64,000 nt of DNA from Phocoenobacter atlanticus subsp. cyclopteri (GCF_018343795.1 NZ_CP074346.1:992001-1056000); one strand, 5' to 3'. Shown: positions 8,028 to 18,235, counted from the first letter of the stretch. Notes: generated from the letters alone by a model not told the origin. Translations and numbers: made by a program.

Positions 8028-8792
8028 ATGAAAATACCTAATGACGTTAAGAAAAAGATATTAGACCACGCAGAACAATGTAAGCCACAAGAAAGTTGTG
8101 GCTTTGTCATTTCTGATGGGGAAGAAACCCTCTATTTTCCTTGTGAAAATATAGCGGATAACCCTGTGAATTTTTTTGAGGTTTCCTCAGAAGATTTAAT
8201 TGAAGCCGAGCAAAAAGGTGAAATTGTCGCTTTTGTTCACTCTCACCCGGATACCGAAGAAGAAAAAGGACTCCCCTATTTATCAACGGCGGATAGAGAG
8301 TGCCAGTTAAGAATGCAATTAGATTTTTGGTTGGTTGTCAATGGAGAAATTAAACAGTTTAGAAATATCGCTCCCCTGCTTGGTCGTCAATTTAAAAACA
8401 ACAAGCAGGATTGTAGAAACATTTTACTAGACTGTTATATGTTAGCAGGTATCGATGTTCCTGATGACGTTAAGTATGAATTTAACTGGTTTGAAACAAG
8501 TAATTTATACGAAGAAAACCTAATTAGATTTGGGTGTGAAAAACTAGCACATAATGAAACTCCGCAGTTGGGTGATATTGTGATGGTTCAGATTGGTGCG
8601 GATGTGCCAAATCACGCAGGAATTTATTTAGGGAATCAATTAATGCTTCATCACAGTGAGGGACGATTATCTGCACGAGTGCCTTACGATGGCTTTTGGT
8701 TGGATTGTACGCATAGCATTTGGAGATATAAAGAATGGCAAAAATTAAATTTCACGGCGATCTTAAACGATTTGCAGATAACAAGACGTTAG
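8028..8792 (+). CDS. Tail tip assembly protein K (JAMM and NlpC/P60 domains)
   Basis: The 254-residue two-domain protein combines an N-terminal JAB/MPN metallopeptidase-like domain and a C-terminal NlpC/P60 cysteine peptidase domain. The first has E(SCGFV) and the zinc motif VHSHPD at about residue 70. The second has KQDCRNILLDCY with the catalytic Cys near residue 125 and NHAGIYLG with the catalytic His near 200. Lambda gpK has the same layout and is thought to act in tail-tip assembly and possibly in cell-wall penetration. Its 3' end overlaps I by 58 bases in another frame. Confidence 0.88.
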   Translation: MKIPNDVKKKILDHAEQCKPQESCGFVISDGEETLYFPCENIADNPVNFFEVSSEDLIEAEQKGEIVAFVHSHPDTEEEKGLPYLSTADRECQLRMQLDFWLVVNGEIKQFRNIAPLLGRQFKNNKQDCRNILLDCYMLAGIDVPDDVKYEFNWFETSNLYEENLIRFGCEKLAHNETPQLGDIVMVQIGADVPNHAGIYLGNQLMLHHSEGRLSARVPYDGFWLDCTHSIWRYKEWQKLNFTAILNDLQITRR

Positions 8793-9346
8793 AGCTTTGT
8801 GTCGATAGCTTTTCAGAATTAATGAGCGGATTACTTACCCAAATACCAGGGTTAAGACAGCATTTATCTAAAGGCTTTTATAAAGTACGAATGGGTAAAA
8901 ATAAGTATCTCACGCAAAAGCAAATAGAAACAGATCCAAACGCTATAAAACTTAATGATAATGCCACCATTCATTTCACGCCGGTTGTTGCGGGGGCGGG
9001 TAAAAATGGCGGTATTTTTAGTATTGTTGTAGGAGTCATTCTTGTTGCGGCTTCTTGGTATGTGGGAGGTGCTGCTGGATGGGGATATATAGGTACCCAA
9101 ACGGGGGCAACGTTAGCATTTACGATGGGAGTCGCGATGATTATGAGTGGTGCCGTATCATTGCTAACAAAACCTCCTGAAATGGGAACGGGGTTTGATG
9201 ATTCAGAAAAGCAAAAAAGCACTTCTTTTTCTAATCTTAAGAACATAACCCCACAGGGGCGACCAATCCCCTTGCTATACGGCACAATGATGACAAGTTT
9301 AGTTTTAATTTCGCAAGGAATTGAAACCTTTGATGAACAAATTTAA
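8735..9346 (+). CDS. Tail tip assembly protein I
   Basis: The 203-residue protein corresponds to lambda gpI (223 aa). It begins MAKIKFHGDLKRFADNKT, a ubiquitin-like beta-grasp N-terminus. A hydrophobic glycine-rich central segment follows (about residues 85-145; IVVGVILVAASWYVGG), then a C-terminal NITPQGRPIPLLYG motif. It overlaps K by 58 bases, as in related phages, and J starts 11 bases after its stop. GpI is needed for tail-tip assembly but is absent from mature lambda virions. Confidence 0.85.
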   Translation: MAKIKFHGDLKRFADNKTLELCVDSFSELMSGLLTQIPGLRQHLSKGFYKVRMGKNKYLTQKQIETDPNAIKLNDNATIHFTPVVAGAGKNGGIFSIVVGVILVAASWYVGGAAGWGYIGTQTGATLAFTMGVAMIMSGAVSLLTKPPEMGTGFDDSEKQKSTSFSNLKNITPQGRPIPLLYGTMMTSLVLISQGIETFDEQI

Positions 9347-9357
9347 GGAAGTAAATT

Positions 9358-12300
9358 ATGGGTGGACAAAGTGGTGGCGGAGGTCATACTCCCTATGAAG
9401 CTCCTGATTCTCTTAAATCATCCCAAAGATTAAGAGCTATCGGACTAATTTCTTTAGGACCTATTAAAGGACCTGTAAACAAATGGAAAAGCACTTATTT
9501 TGACAATACCCCAATTCAAAAAGAAGATGGAGTTGATGATAATGATGAAGCGAGCTTTAACTTTAAAAATACTGAAATTCAGTACAATTTAGGTACACAA
9601 GACCAATTGCCATTAAATGGTTTTGAATGTTCAGAGCGTGAGGTTAATGTCGGCGTAGAAGTAAAAAAAGATCATCCAATTACTCGCACAGTAATAGATA
9701 AAGATATTACTCGTGTTCGTCTTACAATGGGCGTAAATGCTTTATTTGAACAAAATGATGAGGGCGATACAAACGGCACGGATGTTACTTTTCAAGTTTT
9801 AATAAATAATGCGGATTATTCAACATTTACGATTAGCGGTAAATCATCATCGCGTTTTGCTCGTAGTTATATACTTACTAATTTACCCGAGCGTCCTTTT
9901 ACTATTACCGTAAAAAGAATTACAGAAGACAGTAACAGCCAACGTTTGCAAAATACGACTTTTTGGTCTAGCTACACAGAAATCATAGACACAAAATTAT
10001 CATACCCAAATATGGCGATTGTGGGGATAAAAACCGATTCTCGTTATAACCCACACTTTCCAAATGTTAATTTTTTATTGCAAGGTCGTTTGGTAAAAAT
10101 TCCTGCAAATTATGATCCATATACAAGAACTTATGAAAATGGGTTATGGAAAGGTGATTTTAAATTAGACTGGACAAACAACCCAGCTTGGGTTTTCTAC
10201 GATTTAGTCACTAGTAAATTGGTAGGTTTGGGTGCGAGATTAGGCGAATATGGAGTTGATAAATTCCAACTTTACCAAATCGCCCAATACTGTGACCAGC
10301 TTGTAGATGACGGTTACGGTGGTAAAGAACCAAGAATGACGGCTAACTTGTGGCTTACATCACAAAGAGATGCTTATTCTGTTCTTGCTGATATGGCTTC
10401 AGTGTTTAGAGCAATAGTAGCGTGGAATGGTACGCAACTAATGGCTACCCAAGACAGAGCTACAGATCCGGTTTGTACATACACTCAAGCTAACGTAGTC
10501 AATGGTAAATTTAGTCGTAGATATGTTCCACTCAAAGCTATTTATACAGCTGTAGAAGTAGAATATGTGGATGCTAGAAATAGATACCAAAAAACAATTG
10601 AATATATAGCAGATGATTTAATGATAGCTCGCTACGGCTACAATGTAAAAAAAATTGTTGCTTTTGCGTGTACAAGTCGTGGACAAGCTAGAAGATATGG
10701 CAAATGGATTTTAGAAACATCCCGCTTAGAACAATGTACTATTACTTTCTCTGTCGGTCGTGAGGGGCTTCGACATTTACCTGGTGACATTATTGAAGTC
10801 GCGGATAACAGTTATGCAAACTTAAACTTAGGTGGTCGTGTAGTTGCTATCGAAGAGCGAACCGTAACACTAGATAGAAGTGTAGAACTTGTCGGAGAGA
10901 GCTATATTAGTTATGTTGATTACGGTAGCGAAAATCCAGTATTACAACGTGTTAAGGTTTTAAGTGTTGATAGCGAGAATGATCATATCATACATTTAGA
11001 TGTCGAACCTATTGGGCTTGAGGAAAATTGTGTATGGGCTTTACATACCCAAACAGTACAAACCCAACTTTTCCGAGCATTGGGGATAGCTGAAGGTGAA
11101 GATGGAAGTTATACAATAACAGCCTTGCAACACGAACCACAAAAAGAAGCTATTGTTGATGGTGGGGCAAGTTTTTCATCAAGTGTATCTACTTCACATA
11201 AAACACCAAACATATCACATATCGCAATTAGTTCTGTGGGAAGTGGAACAAATATTGAAGCGGATGTTTCATCCGCAGGAGTAGAATTAACTTACGATAT
11301 TAAAATTCTCAAAGACGGTAATTTATACGATTTTAGAAAAGGACTTAAATCACCGGAGCTAAAACTAAATAATTTACCGAACGGCGACTATACCGCTGTT
11401 ATTTATGCTAAAAACAAAAATGGACAGCTATTAAAAGAAAGTTCCAATGATTTTGTTATTAACAAACCGCCTAGACCAACTGCGGTAGAAATCACTGGGG
11501 GCTTAAAAAATGTTATTCTTGAGTGGCAATACGTTGATGACACAACAGAAACCGAGATTTTTGTATCGGAAACTGATGATATAAAAACTGCAAAAAAACT
11601 TGCAAAAGTGACCGCTCAAATGTACTCGCACGAAGTCGGAGCGAATAAAGTCCGTTACTATTGGCTACGTCACACTCGCGGAATTAATAACGGTGAGTTC
11701 TATCAAAATGCAGGGTTAAAAGCTCAGACATCTGTTGATATCGATGAAGAAATTGAGGTATTAAAGGGTAAATTTAATTACGATGCGTTAATTAATGATG
11801 AAGTTGAGCATAGAAAAGCGGGCGAGAGAACACTAGCGAGTAAAATAACGGAGGAAGCGACTAAGCGTGAACAGGCTTTACTTGTTCAAGCTAGAACGTT
11901 AGGAACAAAAATCTCTAATGTTGAAACCGCGACGAATGAGCAATCACAACAACTAGCACGCTTAACTGCAGTTAAAAATAATCTTGTTACCGGATTAGAG
12001 CAAGAACGCCAAGCACGTATTAACGGCGATAACGCAGAAGCACAAGCGAGACAGACCTTAATTAGTCAAGTCAATACTAATAAAGCGAGTATTAATACGC
12101 TTTCGCAAACTGTTGTTAATAATCAACAGTCGAATGCAAGTCAATTAACGACACTAACTGCTAAAGTTGATGAGGCACCTGCTGAAAATCTAGCTCAAGG
12201 AACTTTTACATTTGATACATCAGGAAATTTTAAACCGAATTACGCAGGATTTGGAATAAAAACGAATGAATTATTCAAGGGTGGGGTTGTGTATGAGACA

Positions 12301-13548
12301 ACTCGAAATTGGCAAGGTTTCTTTTTTAACATAGAACAGACCTCGCGGCCTGTTGTTGTGTCTTTTTATGCAAAGCCGATTCAAGGGACGTGTAGGTTTT
12401 GCACTGTATCAGGCAATAGAGCGGTTAAGCATTATTCGAGTACAGGTTTAATTAAGGGTGACTGGAAAAGGTATTTTATCAGCTTTCCGAAAGGTACGGC
12501 ATTCAACAATACAAAACGGCAAGGTATTGTTGAGTTCGTGTACGGGAGATGTCGTTATGCTTTAGTTAAAGTCGAGTATGGTGAAACCCCATCAAAATTT
12601 GATACAAATGCAGAAAAGCTCTCTTCAACTTACACAATCAAAACACAAGCAATTGCAGGAAATCGTAAAGCAATTGCGGGGCTGACATTGGGTGCCACTA
12701 TTGATGGTGAAACTGTTGAGTCTTCTGTAAATGTGCTAGCTAATAACTTTAATGTTGCAGCAAGTGAAAACGGAACACTACAACCGCTGTTTACAGTGCA
12801 AGAAAACAAAGCGGTATTAGCACCACAGCTAATTGCAAAAGGAGGTATTACAACTTCACATCTTGCAGCTAATTCTATTTCCGCGGATAAAATAGTATCG
12901 GGGGCAATAACTGCTGATAAGTTAAATGTAAGTAAGTTATCAGCATTGAGTTCAAATTTGGGTGATGTTACGGCGGGAACAATCACGGGTACTACTATCA
13001 CGGGTACTACTATAAATGGGGGTGTAATAAACGGAACAACAATTACAGGTGGAACAATACGAGGTACAAGACTAGAAGGTGTAACAGGGGTATTTAAGGG
13101 TTCAGTTCACGCAGAAAATGTTATTGGGTCGAATTTATTTGATTCAAAAACGTACGTTGTGAGAGCCTCTTCAAGTAAAAGATACACAGTACACCAGTGT
13201 GAACAGGTAAACCCAGGTCAATCTACAAGCTGGGGAGTAACAAATACGGGTTATTATCCAGTTGAAATTTGTAGAAGTATCGAAAAAACAGCTTACAATA
13301 TGCAAATTGCAGTTAGCATAAAACCTCGTGCCGTAGAACGCTATTTTTACCCGGATTTACAGATGAGGTCTTCTGTAGTAGATGGTGTTAGTTATTCACC
13401 ATCTGTTAGTAAGATTGGTAATGTAGCGGTTATTCCGGTAAATACGCCTGTAACTGCTGTATATAGTTTTTCGGATGTAAACTTCGATGAGCTTATATTT
13501 ACGTGTTTTTGCATCCACACAAGCACTTCTGGAAGTGCATTAATCTAA
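9358..13548 (+). CDS. Tail tip host-specificity protein J
   Basis: The 1396-residue central fibre/hub protein recognises the host receptor. The conserved hub occupies about residues 1-600 (start MGGQSGGGGHTPYEAPDS; SRGQARRYGKWILETS). Fibronectin-like modules follow to about 780, then a coiled coil (about 820-930) and a beta-rich module (about 940-1110). A repeat region rich in GTTITG/GGTIRG (about 1200-1250) looks like a beta-helix shaft, and a unique tip ends the protein. Residues of about 840-1100 are nearly identical to J of the second prophage although the N-terminal halves differ, which shows modular exchange. Lambda J is 1132 aa, so the C-terminal extension is long. Confidence 0.92.
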   Translation: MGGQSGGGGHTPYEAPDSLKSSQRLRAIGLISLGPIKGPVNKWKSTYFDNTPIQKEDGVDDNDEASFNFKNTEIQYNLGTQDQLPLNGFECSEREVNVGVEVKKDHPITRTVIDKDITRVRLTMGVNALFEQNDEGDTNGTDVTFQVLINNADYSTFTISGKSSSRFARSYILTNLPERPFTITVKRITEDSNSQRLQNTTFWSSYTEIIDTKLSYPNMAIVGIKTDSRYNPHFPNVNFLLQGRLVKIPANYDPYTRTYENGLWKGDFKLDWTNNPAWVFYDLVTSKLVGLGARLGEYGVDKFQLYQIAQYCDQLVDDGYGGKEPRMTANLWLTSQRDAYSVLADMASVFRAIVAWNGTQLMATQDRATDPVCTYTQANVVNGKFSRRYVPLKAIYTAVEVEYVDARNRYQKTIEYIADDLMIARYGYNVKKIVAFACTSRGQARRYGKWILETSRLEQCTITFSVGREGLRHLPGDIIEVADNSYANLNLGGRVVAIEERTVTLDRSVELVGESYISYVDYGSENPVLQRVKVLSVDSENDHIIHLDVEPIGLEENCVWALHTQTVQTQLFRALGIAEGEDGSYTITALQHEPQKEAIVDGGASFSSSVSTSHKTPNISHIAISSVGSGTNIEADVSSAGVELTYDIKILKDGNLYDFRKGLKSPELKLNNLPNGDYTAVIYAKNKNGQLLKESSNDFVINKPPRPTAVEITGGLKNVILEWQYVDDTTETEIFVSETDDIKTAKKLAKVTAQMYSHEVGANKVRYYWLRHTRGINNGEFYQNAGLKAQTSVDIDEEIEVLKGKFNYDALINDEVEHRKAGERTLASKITEEATKREQALLVQARTLGTKISNVETATNEQSQQLARLTAVKNNLVTGLEQERQARINGDNAEAQARQTLISQVNTNKASINTLSQTVVNNQQSNASQLTTLTAKVDEAPAENLAQGTFTFDTSGNFKPNYAGFGIKTNELFKGGVVYETTRNWQGFFFNIEQTSRPVVVSFYAKPIQGTCRFCTVSGNRAVKHYSSTGLIKGDWKRYFISFPKGTAFNNTKRQGIVEFVYGRCRYALVKVEYGETPSKFDTNAEKLSSTYTIKTQAIAGNRKAIAGLTLGATIDGETVESSVNVLANNFNVAASENGTLQPLFTVQENKAVLAPQLIAKGGITTSHLAANSISADKIVSGAITADKLNVSKLSALSSNLGDVTAGTITGTTITGTTINGGVINGTTITGGTIRGTRLEGVTGVFKGSVHAENVIGSNLFDSKTYVVRASSSKRYTVHQCEQVNPGQSTSWGVTNTGYYPVEICRSIEKTAYNMQIAVSIKPRAVERYFYPDLQMRSSVVDGVSYSPSVSKIGNVAVIPVNTPVTAVYSFSDVNFDELIFTCFCIHTSTSGSALI
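11940..12640 (+). repeat. J-gene module nearly identical (inverted) to 43060-43760
   Basis: By direct reading this block matches the reverse complement of the second prophage J gene with only scattered differences. One example is GGTGACTGG here versus GGTGAATGG there (Asp/Glu). Similarity becomes patchy before about 11,900 and after about 12,640. It encodes the coiled-coil end and the beta-rich module of J. Confidence 0.85.
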
Positions 13549-13562
13549 ATGAGGAGTAAACT

Positions 13563-13739
13563 ATGAAAAAAGTAATATTAAGTATATTAATCTTGGGTTC
13601 AGTTGTTACATTAACTGCTTGCTCAACACAAAAAAATACGAAACAGGATTACACGACTAAACCTGTTTTCTGTTATCAACTTGCTCCGGTGGAGCAAGCG
13701 CCAGGAAAGAATTGCATTGGTTCTGGTGGGCATAATTAA
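13563..13739 (+). CDS. Small prophage lipoprotein downstream of J
   Basis: The 58-residue protein starts MKKVILSILILGSVV with a type II signal and the lipobox LTAC (Cys at residue 20). The mature part carries CYQL and ends NCIGSGGHN. Its start has GAGGAG upstream, 14 bases after the J stop. A close homologue (55 aa) lies in the same position in the second prophage (42080-42247). Conserved placement after J suggests an accessory role at the cell envelope, such as receptor masking, exclusion or lysis. The function is not known. Confidence 0.75.
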   Translation: MKKVILSILILGSVVTLTACSTQKNTKQDYTTKPVFCYQLAPVEQAPGKNCIGSGGHN

Positions 13740-13755
13740 ATTTCATCTCATAGAC

Positions 13756-13782
13756 AACCGCATTTTAAATGCGGTTTTTTTT
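13756..13782 (+). terminator. Rho-independent terminator
   Basis: The stem AACCGCATT with AATGCGGTT is followed by eight T residues, between the lipoprotein gene and the next small gene. It probably ends the J-lipoprotein part of the tail transcript. Confidence 0.85.
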
Positions 13783-13802
13783 AACTAAAATAAGGAGTCA
13801 TT

Positions 13803-14171
13803 ATGACAAAATATATCGAAAAAACTATTGAAGACCAGACAACAGGGGCTGACGTGAATTATCACGAAGTAACTTATGTGGGTATCGACTTCGTAAATAA
13901 CTTGACGACTGCCACTGTCACAAGTTATATTTCTTCGAAGACGAAAAAGCGAGGTAAGGCGCCTATAGGTGACCCAAAACAGCTTAGTATTAATACGACA
14001 CCGCCAGAAAACGAGGGTTTAGTTGATTGGCTATTGAAGAATTTAACTCAAGATGTGCCAGCTGATTATCAGCAAGTTCCTGAAGAAGAGCAGTACGACG
14101 GGTACATAGATCCGTATATGTTCAGCGGTGGGGAAATTAAAGACAGCGAGGCAAAAGCTAAAGGCAAGTGA
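13803..14171 (+). CDS. Conserved prophage protein of unknown function downstream of J
   Basis: The 122-residue acidic soluble protein starts MTKYIEKTIEDQTTGADVNY after AAGGAG. It is clearly homologous along its whole length to the 124-residue protein at 41680-42054 in the second prophage: VNYHEVTY and YDGYIDPYMFSGG recur as VNYHEVTY and YIGYVDPYMFTGG. Both follow the small lipoprotein after J. No domain is recognised. A role with the J tip, as assembly factor or decoration, is a guess from location. Confidence 0.7.
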   Translation: MTKYIEKTIEDQTTGADVNYHEVTYVGIDFVNNLTTATVTSYISSKTKKRGKAPIGDPKQLSINTTPPENEGLVDWLLKNLTQDVPADYQQVPEEEQYDGYIDPYMFSGGEIKDSEAKAKGK

Positions 14172-14294
14172 CTATGATTTATGAAATTAAACTTTAGTAG
14201 TACTCTTGGTAGTATGTGCAAGGGCAAACAAACCAGAAGTCCTTTATTTGTGGCGTATGAATAGTTTTGTTAAGTGTTCGCTCAGGCACCATAT

Positions 14295-14333
14295 AAAAAA
14301 ACGGCAGTCTTTTATAGATTGCCGTTTTTTTTA
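14295..14333. terminator. Terminator at the prophage/host boundary
   Basis: The stem AAACGGCA with TGCCGTTT surrounds an internal loop and is followed by T8 on the + strand; the opposite strand also has T6. It separates rightward prophage transcription from the leftward-oriented topB gene, whose 3' end is 75 bases away. Confidence 0.8.
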
Positions 14334-14407
14334 TTTTTTCTTTCTTCACAAATATAGGAAGAAACTGATTACACATCTTCCAGTTGCAAGGGAGAGCGAG
14401 AAAGTGA

Positions 14408-16300
14408 CTATTTAGTTCTATATTTTGGTTTAGTACGCGGTGTGATTTTACTTAAATTTTGCAAAATTTGTTGATTTGGGCTGTTCAATAAATGAGGTAA
14501 TTTTTGCGTAAGATCAGACATAAAATTTTGATAAGTGGTCTGTTTTTTACTTATTCCGTTTAGTTGCATTTCCCAATATGCAGTCATATCAGGAATAGTT
14601 GCCACTTCTGGTAAGGCTTGAATTAAAATTCGTCCTGCTTCTGTGCTGTGAATTTGTCTGCCTTTTTTGGTTAAAAAACCACGTTTAAACAATAATTCAA
14701 TGATCCCTGCTCTGGTTGCTTCTGTGCCTAAACCATCCGTTTCTCGTAAGATTTTTTTTAACTCTTTATCTTGTACAAAACGTGCGATACCCGTCATTGC
14801 TGAAAGTAAGGTGGCATCAGAAAAATAGCGTGGCGGTGTTGTCTTCTTACTTAAAACTTCGCCTTTTTCACAATGTAATACTTGTGATTTTTTAACTATA
14901 GGTAACGTATTTTCATTGATTTCATTGTTGTCTTCTTTTCCTTGCAGTGCTTTCCAACCTGCTACCACTAAATTTCGTTCTTGAGCAATAAAAATACCGC
15001 CTGCAATTTCTAACGTAATTTTTGCTTTGCGATATTCTGCCTCAGGGCAAAATTGCATTAAGTATTGTCGAGCAATAAGCTGATAAACCTGTTTTTCATT
15101 TTCAGTTAAACGAACATTACCCGTACGAGCCGTTGGAATAATAGCGTGGTGAGCTTCTACTTTTTTATCATTCCAACAACGATTTTTAATTTCTAAATCA
15201 ACTATTTCTGGTAAATTTTGGTATTCAGTCAGATGTTGTGAAATCGCATTAGTCACTTTAAAACGATCACCATAATGCTCTTTTGGTAAATAACGGTTAT
15301 CAGAACGAGGGTAAGTAATCAATTTATGGGTTTCATACAACTTTTGACAAATATCAAGTACGGATTGAGCAGAAAGACCAAAACGGCGTGCTGCTTCAAT
15401 TTGCAATACAGAAAGGGAATAAGGTAAAGGTGCGGTTTCTTTTTCAAGTTTATTTTGATAATCCGTTACTATGGCAGGCTGATTGGCAATACGTTTTACT
15501 ACGTTTTCAGCTAATCCAAGAGAAAGCACTCGTCCTTCCTCATCTTGATAATCTTCACAGGCTTTACTTGGTTTCCATTGTGCGGTAAAACATTCTTGAG
15601 TCTCAGGTACTATCACGTGAGCTAGCACTTCAAAATAGTCTTTTGGTACGAAATTTTCAATTTCTAAATCACGTCGCACAATCAAACCCAATACAGGGGT
15701 TTGTACTCGTCCAACTGACAATACTCCTTTATAACCTGATCGTTGCCCTTGAAGGGTATAAGCTCGTGTCATATTAATACCATAAAGCCAATCCGCTCTA
15801 GCACGTGCCAATGCTGAAGTTGATAGCGGTATGAAGTGAGTATTATTTTGCAATTTTTCTACGGCTTTCTTCACCGCACTTGGGTTAAGATCACTCACTA
15901 AACAGCGTTGAATTTGTGAGCGTTTTTCAGCAGATAAATTCATATAGCCAAAAATTTCATCAACTAATAATTGCCCTTCTCTATCAGGGTCACCTGCGTT
16001 AACCAAAATATCCGCTTTTTTTACTAGCCTTTCTACCACTTTAAACTGTTTTACGGTATTTTTTTTAGGAAACCATTGCCATTTTTGAGGAATGATCGGC
16101 AAATGTTCCATTCGCCATTTTTTATAGCGTTCATCATAAGCATCAGGTTCAGCCTGCTCCAACAAGTGACCGATACACCAAGTAACCACATCATTTTCTC
16201 CACACGTAATAAAGCCATCACCTCTTTTATGAGGCTTAGGCAAGACATCAGCAATGGCTCGTGCAAGGCTAGGTTTTTCTGCTATAAATAAACGCATCAT
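14408..16300 (-). CDS. topB: DNA topoisomerase III
   Basis: This type IA topoisomerase of about 630 residues relaxes and decatenates DNA during replication and recombination. The N-terminal Toprim domain begins [20 protein letters not shown] and includes the acidic [12 protein letters not shown] motif. The catalytic region contains [12 protein letters not shown], with the nucleophilic Tyr near residue 330. The C-terminus has only a short basic tail. The frame opens with consecutive Met codons (16303, 16300, 16297); the exact start is uncertain by one or two residues. It is the first host gene beside the prophage. mepA lies upstream on the same strand with only 8 bases between the coding regions. 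Confidence 0.95.
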   Translation of the reverse strand: MMRLFIAEKPSLARAIADVLPKPHKRGDGFITCGENDVVTWCIGHLLEQAEPDAYDERYKKWRMEHLPIIPQKWQWFPKKNTVKQFKVVERLVKKADILVNAGDPDREGQLLVDEIFGYMNLSAEKRSQIQRCLVSDLNPSAVKKAVEKLQNNTHFIPLSTSALARARADWLYGINMTRAYTLQGQRSGYKGVLSVGRVQTPVLGLIVRRDLEIENFVPKDYFEVLAHVIVPETQECFTAQWKPSKACEDYQDEEGRVLSLGLAENVVKRIANQPAIVTDYQNKLEKETAPLPYSLSVLQIEAARRFGLSAQSVLDICQKLYETHKLITYPRSDNRYLPKEHYGDRFKVTNAISQHLTEYQNLPEIVDLEIKNRCWNDKKVEAHHAIIPTARTGNVRLTENEKQVYQLIARQYLMQFCPEAEYRKAKITLEIAGGIFIAQERNLVVAGWKALQGKEDNNEINENTLPIVKKSQVLHCEKGEVLSKKTTPPRYFSDATLLSAMTGIARFVQDKELKKILRETDGLGTEATRAGIIELLFKRGFLTKKGRQIHSTEAGRILIQALPEVATIPDMTAYWEMQLNGISKKQTTYQNFMSDLTQKLPHLLNSPNQQILQNLSKITPRTKPKYRTK

Positions 16301-16310
16301 CAAATAAAAA

Positions 16311-17117
16311 CTAATTTAAACCTTTTGAAGATAATACCATTTGACACTGAAATGGTGGTGTTGGTAATGCTCTTTTCTTTTTGTGCTTAGACGGTTTTCG
16401 TGGTTTAAACCACGAGTAAAGCGTTGCATCACAACCTTCTCCTGCGGGTATAACTGATTGATTTTTAAAATCTTTTGAATTTTCAGGACAAGTTAAACGT
16501 ACGTGCATATGTGCCGTGTGTCCAAACCAAGGGCGAATTTTACGTAACCACGAACGATCACCTTTTGCGGTTTGACACAGTTTTACTTTAATTGCAGGAT
16601 TCACAAAAATTCTTGCGACATTACTGTCTTGTGCTGCAAGACGAATTAAGCTTGCTTGATTTTCAGTCCAATTACTATTTACTTGCTTTCCTGTTACCAT
16701 TACGGTTGCAGTTGGATGTTGGGCTTCTTTATCACTCAATGCACCAAAACGTAACCAAATATCTGCATCTAACCCTGTTTGATGACTTGCGTGTCCTGAA
16801 GAAAATCGTCCTCCTGCAGGCATTCCCATATCACCCACTAAAACAGTTGATAGCCCTTCTTGTTTTGCATTTTTGCCTAACCGCTGAATAAAATTGACTA
16901 AGTTTTTATGTCCATAAAAACGATTTTTATAAGAACGAATAACTTGGTAACCCTGCCCTTTTAAGGCTAGAGGAGTGGCACCAATAATGCAACCATTAGA
17001 ATAACTTCCGATAGATTGCATTTTACCTTGTACTGGTGATGTTATTTTTTCCCAGTCACTCGCATTCACGGAGGTGATCACTGCCATTGTAATGGCAAAT
17101 ATTTTTAATAATTTCAT
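16311..17117 (-). CDS. mepA: Penicillin-insensitive murein DD-endopeptidase
   Basis: The 268-residue periplasmic zinc peptidase cleaves D-Ala-mDAP cross-links in peptidoglycan. An N-terminal signal peptide ([20 protein letters not shown]) has a cleavage site near residue 19. Zinc ligands are seen in [15 protein letters not shown] (about residues 108-122) and in HTAHMHVRL (near residue 205), the hallmarks of the MepA/LAS group. Cysteines suited to disulfides are present ([29 protein letters not shown]). It lies 23 bases downstream of aroC on the same strand, as in H. influenzae. Confidence 0.93.
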   Translation of the reverse strand: MKLLKIFAITMAVITSVNASDWEKITSPVQGKMQSIGSYSNGCIIGATPLALKGQGYQVIRSYKNRFYGHKNLVNFIQRLGKNAKQEGLSTVLVGDMGMPAGGRFSSGHASHQTGLDADIWLRFGALSDKEAQHPTATVMVTGKQVNSNWTENQASLIRLAAQDSNVARIFVNPAIKVKLCQTAKGDRSWLRKIRPWFGHTAHMHVRLTCPENSKDFKNQSVIPAGEGCDATLYSWFKPRKPSKHKKKRALPTPPFQCQMVLSSKGLN

Positions 17118-17140
17118 TTAATTTCCTATTATCGACTTTG

Positions 17141-18223
17141 TTATCTACACTGTGCTTTAAAACGTAATAAATGGTCTAACAATACTATCGCTGTCATTGC
17201 TTCTGCAATGGGGACAGCACGAATCCCCACACAAGGATCGTGGCGACCTTTCGTCACTATTTCAACAGGCTGATTATCTAAATTTACGGTATCTCCCGAA
17301 ATAGCAATGCTTGAAGTCGGTTTTAAGGCAATATGAGCAACAATTGGTTGCCCTGAACTTATCCCACCTAAAATTCCACCTGTATGATTAGATTTAAATC
17401 CTTGTGGGGTAATTTCATCACGATGTTGGGTACCTGTTTGCTCAACCACATCAAAACCATCACCAATTTCTACTCCTTTTACGGCATTGATCGACATCAA
17501 TGCGTGGGCAAGATCAGCATCTAAACGATCAAACACTGGCTCACCTAAACCTACTGGAATATTTTCTGCAATCACCGTTACCTTCGCACCAATAGAATTC
17601 CCTTCTTTTTTGAGAGAGCGAATTTGCTGTTCAAACTCACTAATTATATTTTCATCAGGGCTGAAAAATGGATTGCTATTCACTTTTTCCCAATCAATTT
17701 TCTCAATATCTGCCACAGATTGCGGATTAACTTTCACTGATCCCATTTGAGACAAAAAACCTCTTACTTCAATACCAAACTGCTCTTTGAGATATTTTTT
17801 TGCTATCCCGCCAGCCGCCACTCGCATTGCAGTTTCACGAGCTGAAGAACGTCCACCACCACGATAATCACGAATGCCGTATTTATGTTGATAAGTGTAA
17901 TCGGCGTGATTAGGACGAAAACGGTCTTTAATATTGGCGTAATCTTGTGAACGTTGGTCGCTATTTTTAATTATTAACCCAATGCTGGTACCTGTAGTTT
18001 TCCCCTCAAAAACACCTGATAAAATTTGTACTTTATCCTCTTCGTTTCGAGGTGTCGTATAGCGTGAACCTTTCGGTCTGCGACGATCTAAATCAACCTG
18101 TAAATCAGCCTCACACAATGCCATATTGGGCGGTACGCCATCTACAATACAACCCAATGCTTCACCGTGAGATTCACCAAAAGTCGTTACTTTGAACAAA
18201 GTTCCAATGCTATTACCTGCCAT
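17141..18223 (-). CDS. aroC: Chorismate synthase
   Basis: The 360-residue enzyme converts 5-enolpyruvylshikimate-3-phosphate to chorismate, the last shared step of aromatic biosynthesis, using reduced FMN. Family motifs are [17 protein letters not shown] near the N-terminus, [16 protein letters not shown], the [12 protein letters not shown] signature and the C-terminal [18 protein letters not shown]. The length is standard. It starts 12 bases after the menE stop, so seqA, menE, aroC and mepA look like one leftward operon. Confidence 0.97.
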   Translation of the reverse strand: MAGNSIGTLFKVTTFGESHGEALGCIVDGVPPNMALCEADLQVDLDRRRPKGSRYTTPRNEEDKVQILSGVFEGKTTGTSIGLIIKNSDQRSQDYANIKDRFRPNHADYTYQHKYGIRDYRGGGRSSARETAMRVAAGGIAKKYLKEQFGIEVRGFLSQMGSVKVNPQSVADIEKIDWEKVNSNPFFSPDENIISEFEQQIRSLKKEGNSIGAKVTVIAENIPVGLGEPVFDRLDADLAHALMSINAVKGVEIGDGFDVVEQTGTQHRDEITPQGFKSNHTGGILGGISSGQPIVAHIALKPTSSIAISGDTVNLDNQPVEIVTKGRHDPCVGIRAVPIAEAMTAIVLLDHLLRFKAQCR

Positions 18224-18235
18224 AATTCCCTTATT

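Larger units (their letters stand above)
1..14335 (+). mobile_element. Lambda-like prophage, tail half (left part outside window)
   Basis: A continuous + strand block encodes a head-tail connector and then Z, U, V, G/T, H, M, L, K, I and J homologues in lambda order. Genes are packed with short gaps or overlaps. Integrase, regulation, lysis and head genes would lie before position 1. The right border must fall between the last phage gene (ends 14171) and the host topB gene (ends 14408). A terminator lies there, but no tRNA or att repeat is visible, so the end given is an estimate. Confidence 0.9.

Noticed and set aside
8971-9285. - strand proline-rich frame opposite tail protein I
   Set aside because: It is a shadow of the glycine/alanine-rich hydrophobic part of protein I.
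12630-13001. - strand frame of 123 codons inside J
   Set aside because: It is a shadow of the J coding frame (repetitive Val/Ala/Ile composition mirroring Asn/Thr/Gly repeats), without a ribosome site.
14206-14415. + strand frame of 69 codons at the prophage/topB border
   Set aside because: It runs through the terminator stem and its T-run (encoding FFYFFF) and into topB, has no ribosome site and no recognisable sequence.
15388-16291. + strand frames opposite topB
   Set aside because: They are antisense shadows of a conserved topoisomerase gene with no motifs of their own.
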